64,000 bases of DNA from Paenibacillus piri (GTDB lineage: Bacteria; Bacillota; Bacilli; Paenibacillales; NBRC-103111), in the NCBI RefSeq assembly GCF_004354045.1, contig NZ_SMRT01000006.1, positions 1 to 64,000 on the forward strand. The letters are read 5' to 3'. The notes beneath the pieces were generated by a model. It was not told where the DNA came from, did no database searches, and worked only from the letters and a program-made list of their open reading frames with translations. Below, in pieces: positions 58,341-64,000 of the stretch (the first letter of the stretch is position 1; every line of letters begins with the position of its first letter). A program made the translations under genes and the position numbers.

Positions 58341-58373
58341 AAAAAGCCTGCCGCTAAATCCCTGCGTTAGGCT
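58341..58373 (-). terminator. Terminator of the minus-strand GNAT operon
   Basis: On the minus strand AGCCTAACGCAGGG pairs imperfectly with GCGGCAGGCT, followed by TTTTTG. Confidence 0.6.
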
Positions 58374-58912
58374 CTTTCATTATATCTGGCTGATGTCGAT
58401 CGCCTCAAACGGTTACAATAGGCTTCCAGTTCGTGGAACGGCACCGTAAAAAGCGCCAAGTTGTTCACGATCGATTTGGTGGAGCCGGGGAGAGCGAGGA
58501 ATCTGGCAAACAGCCGTTCCAGTCTCTCCTCAGCCGCGGAAGCCCAGAACTGAACTTGCCGGACATCGGGATTGCCTGCTTTGATGGCATTGACCAGTGC
58601 GTGTAGTCCCTTTACAAACAATGATGTGCGCCGCAGCCCTTCCTCTACAAAGGCTACCTCGATCTGACAAATATGACGATCCTCGTAATCGCCGGGACCG
58701 GTACCGTAACCAAAGCCGGCCGCGCCTACCATTTGATAGGACTCCTCGCTGATGACGAGCATCGCTTTGCCCAGAAAGAGCGGACTGCTGATGAAGCTGA
58801 GCTTCATGGCGAAAGGATAAGGCAAATTCAGTTCGTCGTGATGGCGGAGCAGGAAGTCCATGTAGGCTTCATGATCCATTTCAAATTCGCTTATTCGGAA
58901 TTCGAAAGACAT
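58367..58912 (-). CDS. GNAT-like protein 4
   Basis: 181 aa. Shares EEGLRRTSLFVKGLHALVNA, NPDVRQVQFWASAAEERLER and LFARF with GNAT-like 2 and 3. The first half has GKAMLVISEESYQMVGAAGF, a GNAT-type beta pair. The ATG overlaps the stop of the 32-codon ORF (TAATG), so it is translationally coupled to it. The C-terminal FHELEAYCNRLR is as in GNAT-like 2. Substrate unknown. Confidence 0.68.
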   Translation of the reverse strand: MSFEFRISEFEMDHEAYMDFLLRHHDELNLPYPFAMKLSFISSPLFLGKAMLVISEESYQMVGAAGFGYGTGPGDYEDRHICQIEVAFVEEGLRRTSLFVKGLHALVNAIKAGNPDVRQVQFWASAAEERLERLFARFLALPGSTKSIVNNLALFTVPFHELEAYCNRLRRSTSARYNERA

Positions 58913-59010
58913 TACTGCGGTTGCACTCGAAGAGTATCGTTAATCTTGATGATTTTTTGGAAACCGCTTCCTTTAACGATTTGTTTAATATTAGGGGTTG
59001 ACGGATACAT
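58912..59010 (-). CDS. 32-residue peptide gene
   Basis: ATG at 59010, nine bases after AGGAGG; 32 codons; TAA overlapping the next ATG. The peptide starts MYPSTPNIKQIVKGSGF and ends KINDTLRVQPQ: basic, with five Lys, no Cys or Trp. It sits between two GNAT-like genes in the same transcript, parallel to the 21-codon gene at 44115. Good start and coupling support translation. A substrate of the neighbouring GNAT-like proteins is conceivable (inference). Confidence 0.6.
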   Translation of the reverse strand: MYPSTPNIKQIVKGSGFQKIIKINDTLRVQPQ

Positions 59011-59043
59011 AATGGATCGCCTCCTGTATAGTATTATTCTTAA

Positions 59044-59562
59044 TTATACTCTAGTAAATTTTTTTAGGGTATCCCTGACAGTGTTAATTTTCTCACAAAA
59101 AACTATTTCTTTTCCATGGGTGCCTTCGCGGACGGACTGTGGGGGTGCAAATTTGGAATAGAGCCGGCATAAATAGTCGTTCTCGGCCAAGGCCGCCAAC
59201 TTAAGCTCCCGAACCTCCGGGTGGTTCTCGATGATCGTATTCAACATATATTGGAGTCCCTGGACAAATAAGCGCGAGCCTCTGTAAGCTTTCGCCATAA
59301 TGGCCGCATCTAGCGAGGCAACGTCCCGGTCCTTAAATTCCTGCTCCGGTGTTCCTTGGTAATACGCCGCAACTCCGGCTATGCGTTGATCGTCATCTGC
59401 GATACAGCAAATCAGGCGGCCCTGAGTCACGTAAGAATAAATGAGGGTTACCATTTCCAGCGTGGTATAAGAAGGGTGCAGGTCACGCTTATGGGCTAAC
59501 AAAAACAAGCTGGCCTTGGCGAAGTCGTCATCGCTCACACAGCTTCGGCAGTGCGTTGTCAT
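59044..59562 (-). CDS. GNAT-like protein 3
   Basis: 172 aa. ATG follows AAGGAG at 8 bases. GNAT core suggested by GRLICCIADDDQRIAGVAAY; family-specific AKAYRGSRLFVQGLQYMLNT, NHPEVRELKLAALAENDYLC and RLYSKF, the same plan as GNAT-like 2. Lies 34 bp ahead of the 32-codon ORF and 290 bp after the transporter-like gene on the same strand. Confidence 0.68.
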   Translation of the reverse strand: MTTHCRSCVSDDDFAKASLFLLAHKRDLHPSYTTLEMVTLIYSYVTQGRLICCIADDDQRIAGVAAYYQGTPEQEFKDRDVASLDAAIMAKAYRGSRLFVQGLQYMLNTIIENHPEVRELKLAALAENDYLCRLYSKFAPPQSVREGTHGKEIVFCEKINTVRDTLKKFTRV

Positions 59563-59853
59563 CGTGTGTCTCCTTTCTGACTTCCAGGTGTCATTTGATT
59601 GTCTTCTGAAATGTATGCTCCAAAGATTGTTGAATTTACGGGTACTTGTCCATTAGACGATATCCGCCGCATAAGTGCTTTCTATGAGAATGAAGAAAAA
59701 AATGCCGCGCGGAATCCTTTGGGGGATCAAAAGGCACAGTAGGGTTCTTATGAAATGCAAGAATAGCTGCCACCTCTCGATAGTTGTAAGCTTACAGCAC
59801 TTTCTAAAGACTGTAAATGACAAGACCTTTGGGTGGACCTCCGTCTGCGAAAG

Positions 59854-62800
59854 TCATAACCCTTTGAGCCGGTCTGCAAGAACCCGCAGTATACTTTTAA
59901 GCACATTCATATTTTGAAAACTGAAAGCTAGCACCAGATCTCTATGCAGTTCCAGTACAATCACATCGTCAACCGCTGTGCAGTCTGCAGAACGGGGACC
60001 GCTGTCAATGACGGCCATTTCGCCAAAATATTCTCCATCGTTCAGTTGGGCAATCTCTTCTGCTCCTCTATGCACACGTACATTCCCGCTAACAATGGCA
60101 TACATCGTCTCTCCGAAATCCCCTGCTCGGCAAATCCGTTGTCCGGACGAATACTCCACCTCTTCAATTGACTGGGCAAGCCAAATGAAATCGTCTTGTG
60201 TAAGATGGGCGAACAATTCAATATTTTGCAGCGTCAAAATTCGACGCAAAATGACCTCATGGTTGGATATGCCCATGCCGCGCACATCCGCAAGCTGACG
60301 GTCGCCGCTGGCGGAAGCGGCGGCCATTTCGGATAAAGCCAAGGCTTCCGTCTTCCTCTCGCTGCCTCCTTGCTCTAACAATGATCTTAGCCTGCGAGAC
60401 AGCAGCTTCATCATCTCGAAAGCTATGCTGGTATGATTAAACAAAATATCATAGAAAGTGGAAGAGTCGAGGCGCCACAATATAAGCTCCTCTTCCGCCC
60501 GAATGGTAGCAGTTCTCAAGCCTTGGCTAAATAACGCCATTTCCCCAAAGCAATCCGCTTTTTGCAAATCTCCGAGCTTCCGGCCGTCCCGATAAGCACC
60601 GGCGCTGCCGCTGCCCACAATATACATGCAATCTCCCGGCTCACCTTCGTGAATCACGATATGGCCGGACCTTAAGACGATTTTCTGCAATCGTTTTGCA
60701 ATGCCGGATAATTGTTTGCTGGTCAAACCTTGTAAAACCGGTACGTTTTTCAGCAAGCTTACACGCTCGAGCTGTTCGAAGGTATCATTGTTGACGGCAG
60801 TGCTGTTCCCTTGTTGATTGATAACAAAACCTATGACTTCCTCCAGCCATTCATCTCCATTCATAGAAAGCCAATTGAAATGTGTGTCCATATGATCTTG
60901 ATTAGAGGAGCTTTCCGCAATATTCCGGGGGGCGGACATCAATGCGGCCAGTTGAATCCTCAGGGAGCCCTGCAAGGTTTGGTCGATAACCTCGGCAGCG
61001 TTGGCCTGCTGCCTGGCGTCGCCTTCCAGCCAATTGTTGAAAACAGCCTGCATCGTATTTGCATCATATAGGAGAGCCAATAGCTGAAATACGCGCCGAC
61101 AAATGGACGAGCGAATTTGCTCAATGATGATCACAATCTCGGAATAAGCCGGATTTCCAACGAACGGTGCCCCATGCTCGGCAAATTGATGGAATAATCG
61201 GGCTTCCGCAGCAATAAGGATTTCGATATCCTTTTGACTTGCCAAAAGCGACTTTTTACGCATACGTGTGAGCGACTCCAAAATTTTATCGCGCAAGTCA
61301 AAAGCGGCCGCGCTGTAACAGGATAGCAGCGTGTCAAATGAGGACTGCGTACCGATTTTTTCAAATACAGCGGGCATGTGCAAGGAAATGCCGGTCCCGT
61401 CCATGGAGTCTTTAAGCAGCGGAATTATTTCCGTCTCCTCGTAGGAAGAAAGTGCTTCAACCGCATGCCGTCGGGTCTCAAAGTCCTGCAAGCATGGGAG
61501 AATATGCGGAATCAGTGCGGGCACACAAAGTGCGGCCGCCGATTCTAACGCATGGATTCTTACCGGAAAGGAGCTGTCTTGCAGTAAGGCGGCTAAAGGC
61601 TTATAGAAGCTTTTCACCCCGATTTGCCCAAACAAAGAGGCAACCGCAATCCGGTTTTCTTCCTGAGCACTTTCAATTAACTGCTTCAGCTTTGCTACCG
61701 ATCTGAACATGCCTTCAATGCCGTAATATTTAACTAATCCCGCAATAGCTGCCGCCTGAATCTCCGCCTCCCGCGCCTCAAGAAAAGCGGTGATCTCATC
61801 CAGGTATTCTTCTTTTGCGTAGGCTGCCAAAGCAAGGATCACTTTAGCTTTTACCTGAATATGGACTGACGTTAGGAAGGATCGCACAATCTCCTCAAAT
61901 TCGGCCGGTATCGTCTTTTCTATATACGACAACGCCTCCATACAAACCTTTGGATCAGGATGATGGAGAAGCGGTTTTAAATAAGGTATGAAATCGAAAG
62001 TTTCTATTCCGCGCAAAATTCGGAGAGCATATAAAGCCTGCTGCCCGTCCCGGCTTAATAGAGCGTCCGTCAATAATCGTCTGCTGGCAGGATCCATGAC
62101 ATTCAGCTCTGCTCTTTGCAGATCATGGTTGCCCGTTTGCAGCGTCGACACGAGCGTCTGCAAATAGGCTTTCTTAAGCTTGACCGCGGCAACGATACCG
62201 ATGCCAATGAGCACAAGTATAATGTAGCTGAGCTGTTCGGGAGCGAGAAGATGCGAGGCGACGAGCAAGCATACAGCTGCTAGTCCCTTTGCGCCGTTTC
62301 TTACAATACCGTCCAAAAAACTTTTGGCTTTACCGCGCCATTCAGGAGGGATGGGGAACATGATGAGTTGGCTGACTGAGGAATATACGGTATCTCCGAG
62401 TACTTTGTCGCTCCCTTTAACGACTACGGCCATGGCAAGGACAGGCAGGATGAGAATGCCCAGGCTTCCCGCAAATAAAGCGACGGGGAAAATAAGCAAA
62501 GCCGTCATGACGCCAAACCGCGTGATAACCCAACCGGACACCAGCAGCTGAACGAGCAATGCGATAATTCCTGAAAATCCGTAAAAGCTGCCCATAAATC
62601 CGGCTAAAGCTTCATTCTGCAAGCTTCCTCTCAAAATAACCTTAAATTGATAATCGATCAATGTTAGCGAAAATACGAGTGCCGCCGCCAGCAGCGCCAC
62701 ATATTTGAGATGGGGGACATGTTTAAAAAGGCCTGATTTTCTCTCGGACCCTTTCTTTGCTTGAAGTTTGGGCGGTCTTACTTCTGCATGCTGGGGAAAC

Positions 62801-63402
62801 ATATGTATGATTAGAAGCACGACTGCAAGCCCTATCAATTGAAGCCCCGCATATACGTAAATCAAATTTGCCGTACCTAATAATGGGACGAAGCCTTTTA
62901 AACCAAATCCGCTTACTATACCTCCGGCTATGCCGCCGCTACCGACAATTCCGATCATCCGTTTAGCTTTTCTTTGATCCATCACGGATGTGGCAAACTG
63001 CCAAAAACAGACAACCATTAAAAAGTTGAACACATCGAAGCCTATGTAGATCGTAGGGAAAACCCAACGGATGTCCAGCCCTACTCCAATTCTTGAAAAG
63101 AGAACCAACAGCACGATAATAGGGATCAGTACCGTAATAAGACGCTCCAACCGGATTCGGGGCGAATAGCGTTGAAACATGACACCGGAAATAATCATGA
63201 CAACGGCTTGGGGCAAATACATGAAAGATAGCGAAGAGTTATCAAACCGGCTTAAAAATAATGTGTCCGCCGCGGTCTTTCCTATGGTTGAAGCCGACAC
63301 CACACAAAATAAGTAGCTAAATAGCAGCATCACCTTCAAATATTCTTCCCGATCTGCGTCTAATTTTGGAAAAAGCTTAGTTATAGTCCTGCCAGCATCC
63401 AT
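59854..63402 (-). CDS. Transporter-like/HEAT protein with two cyclic-nucleotide-binding domains
   Basis: 1182 aa. Residues ~1-410: about twelve hydrophobic helices of the nucleotide-transporter (NTT/MFS) type, e.g. STIGKTAADTLFLSRFDNSS and KVLGDTVYSSVSQLIMFPIP. ~430-830: HEAT-like helical repeats (DPASRRLLTDALLSRDGQQ, DFETRRHAVEALSSYEETEI). ~885-1010: first cyclic-nucleotide-binding domain with FGEMAL and LRTAT. ~1060-1180: second with FGEMAV and PRSAD. Arg and Glu of the phosphate cassette are kept in both. Start ATG 63402; AAGGAG lies 14 bases upstream, rather far. No cyclase gene is present in the window. Confidence 0.8.
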   Translation of the reverse strand: MDAGRTITKLFPKLDADREEYLKVMLLFSYLFCVVSASTIGKTAADTLFLSRFDNSSLSFMYLPQAVVMIISGVMFQRYSPRIRLERLITVLIPIIVLLVLFSRIGVGLDIRWVFPTIYIGFDVFNFLMVVCFWQFATSVMDQRKAKRMIGIVGSGGIAGGIVSGFGLKGFVPLLGTANLIYVYAGLQLIGLAVVLLIIHMFPQHAEVRPPKLQAKKGSERKSGLFKHVPHLKYVALLAAALVFSLTLIDYQFKVILRGSLQNEALAGFMGSFYGFSGIIALLVQLLVSGWVITRFGVMTALLIFPVALFAGSLGILILPVLAMAVVVKGSDKVLGDTVYSSVSQLIMFPIPPEWRGKAKSFLDGIVRNGAKGLAAVCLLVASHLLAPEQLSYIILVLIGIGIVAAVKLKKAYLQTLVSTLQTGNHDLQRAELNVMDPASRRLLTDALLSRDGQQALYALRILRGIETFDFIPYLKPLLHHPDPKVCMEALSYIEKTIPAEFEEIVRSFLTSVHIQVKAKVILALAAYAKEEYLDEITAFLEAREAEIQAAAIAGLVKYYGIEGMFRSVAKLKQLIESAQEENRIAVASLFGQIGVKSFYKPLAALLQDSSFPVRIHALESAAALCVPALIPHILPCLQDFETRRHAVEALSSYEETEIIPLLKDSMDGTGISLHMPAVFEKIGTQSSFDTLLSCYSAAAFDLRDKILESLTRMRKKSLLASQKDIEILIAAEARLFHQFAEHGAPFVGNPAYSEIVIIIEQIRSSICRRVFQLLALLYDANTMQAVFNNWLEGDARQQANAAEVIDQTLQGSLRIQLAALMSAPRNIAESSSNQDHMDTHFNWLSMNGDEWLEEVIGFVINQQGNSTAVNNDTFEQLERVSLLKNVPVLQGLTSKQLSGIAKRLQKIVLRSGHIVIHEGEPGDCMYIVGSGSAGAYRDGRKLGDLQKADCFGEMALFSQGLRTATIRAEEELILWRLDSSTFYDILFNHTSIAFEMMKLLSRRLRSLLEQGGSERKTEALALSEMAAASASGDRQLADVRGMGISNHEVILRRILTLQNIELFAHLTQDDFIWLAQSIEEVEYSSGQRICRAGDFGETMYAIVSGNVRVHRGAEEIAQLNDGEYFGEMAVIDSGPRSADCTAVDDVIVLELHRDLVLAFSFQNMNVLKSILRVLADRLKGL

Positions 63403-63676
63403 TTTCCGAATGACAACTCCTTCTTTGCATACACACGCACTAGTAAATTATACCTAATAGCGTCAAATTGTGTAACATAAATATTCCAAGCAAGCAGCGG
63501 ATTTCGACATCCATTCGGAATGTTCTCGGTTCGGGAAATTTCCTTTAGAGTAGGGGCATGTCTTTTTAAGATGGATCTTAAGAAAATCTTTACTTTTTCC
63601 CGACCTAAATGCTAACAACTTTTCGATAACATAAGTCAAATAAACGATAGCGTACAAGAAGGAGCTGAAATAACCG

Positions 63677-64000
63677 ATGCTGGCTAACGCCTTTACGAAA
63701 TCCAAGATCACCGATAAATGGTTGTTCCTTAAAAAATTCATCCAAAATCCCCGCGACGTCGGAAGCATCATCCCCAGTTCGCACAATTTGACGCAAAAAA
63801 TGCTGGAGCCTATACCTTGGAATCATGTACGTACATTGGTCGAGCTGGGAGCGGGAACAGGGGTATTCACCCAGTCGATCTGCGAGCTGGTTCGTCCGGA
63901 TTGTCAGGTTGCCGTCTTCGAGAAGGAAGAGGAGATGCGGGAGTCGCTTAAGCGTGAGTTTGGCGGATTTCATATATTCCCCAATGCGCTGGAGCTTGAG
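63677..64000 (+). CDS. Class I SAM-dependent methyltransferase (partial, runs off the window)
   Basis: First 108 residues of a frame open to the end of the window. LVELGAGTGVFTQSICELV is motif I of SAM methyltransferases, preceded by NPRDVGSIIPSSHNLTQKML, which is typical of the phospholipid N-methyltransferase/rRNA dimethylase-like group. AAGGAG lies 12 bases before ATG 63677. Divergent from the cyclic-nucleotide-binding protein gene across a 274-bp spacer in which I see nothing else. Confidence 0.8.
   Translation, partial: MLANAFTKSKITDKWLFLKKFIQNPRDVGSIIPSSHNLTQKMLEPIPWNHVRTLVELGAGTGVFTQSICELVRPDCQVAVFEKEEEMRESLKREFGGFHIFPNALELE

Noticed and set aside
59611..59742. 43-codon plus-strand ORF between the CNBD gene and GNAT-like 3
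   Set aside because: Looks protein-like but has no ribosome binding site and is antisense to the expected operon transcript; kept only as a note.

Overview
The window reads as a low-to-mid GC Bacillota chromosome, most likely Paenibacillus or a close relative. This rests on gene content and order: hisZ with a short-form hisG, hprK-lgt-ppaX, yvcD-trxB, rapZ-yvcK-whiA-HPr/Crh, cggR-gapA-pgk-tpiA-gpmI-eno, secG-rnr-smpB-ssrA, strong AGGAGG ribosome binding sites, frequent TTG/GTG starts, and S-layer and copper-amine-oxidase-like domain proteins. The genus is inferred; no database search was possible.

Layout. 1-1400: 3' end of a 23S rRNA followed, without a 5S gene, by eight tRNAs. 1450-7870: thiamine-binding-family protein, PucR-type regulator, MsmX-type sugar ATPase, then hprK-lgt-ppaX-acyltransferase. 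7930-15500: histidine operon hisZ-G-D-B-H-(gap)-F-IE-J; hisA is not where it is expected, and the gap holds repeats. 15780-26300: prs, TPR protein, trxB, glcK, rapZ, yvcK, whiA, an HPr/Crh protein and a secreted copper-amine-oxidase-domain/PKD protein. 26430-27300: clpP (minus strand, CtsR-type operator) and tRNA-Arg. 27580-34860: the CggR glycolytic operon with a recognisable CggR operator. 35250-40430: M50-like membrane protease, secG, rnr, smpB and the tmRNA gene ssrA.

40430-58220 is an accessory island abutting ssrA. It carries partial tmRNA copies, repeated CGTCTCCATA ends, four copies of a ~163-nt terminator-followed element that looks like a structured RNA, decayed genes, and defence or addiction genes: an HEPN-like protein, a duplicated 85-aa/retropepsin pair, a Phd-HicB-like/HicA-like pair, an AbrB/Doc pair and a primase-helicase. 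58370-63400 is a minus-strand operon, and a SAM methyltransferase begins at 63677 and runs off the end.

The most unusual content is a pair of similarly built cassettes. One (41363-44792, inside the ssrA island) has an ABC exporter fused to a cyclic-nucleotide-binding domain, two GNAT-like proteins and a 21-codon gene with its own promoter and terminator. The other (58367-63402) has a nucleotide-transporter-like/HEAT protein with two cyclic-nucleotide-binding domains, two GNAT-like proteins and a 32-codon ORF coupled to one of them. I infer a peptide-modification or signalling system under nucleotide control; the function is not established.
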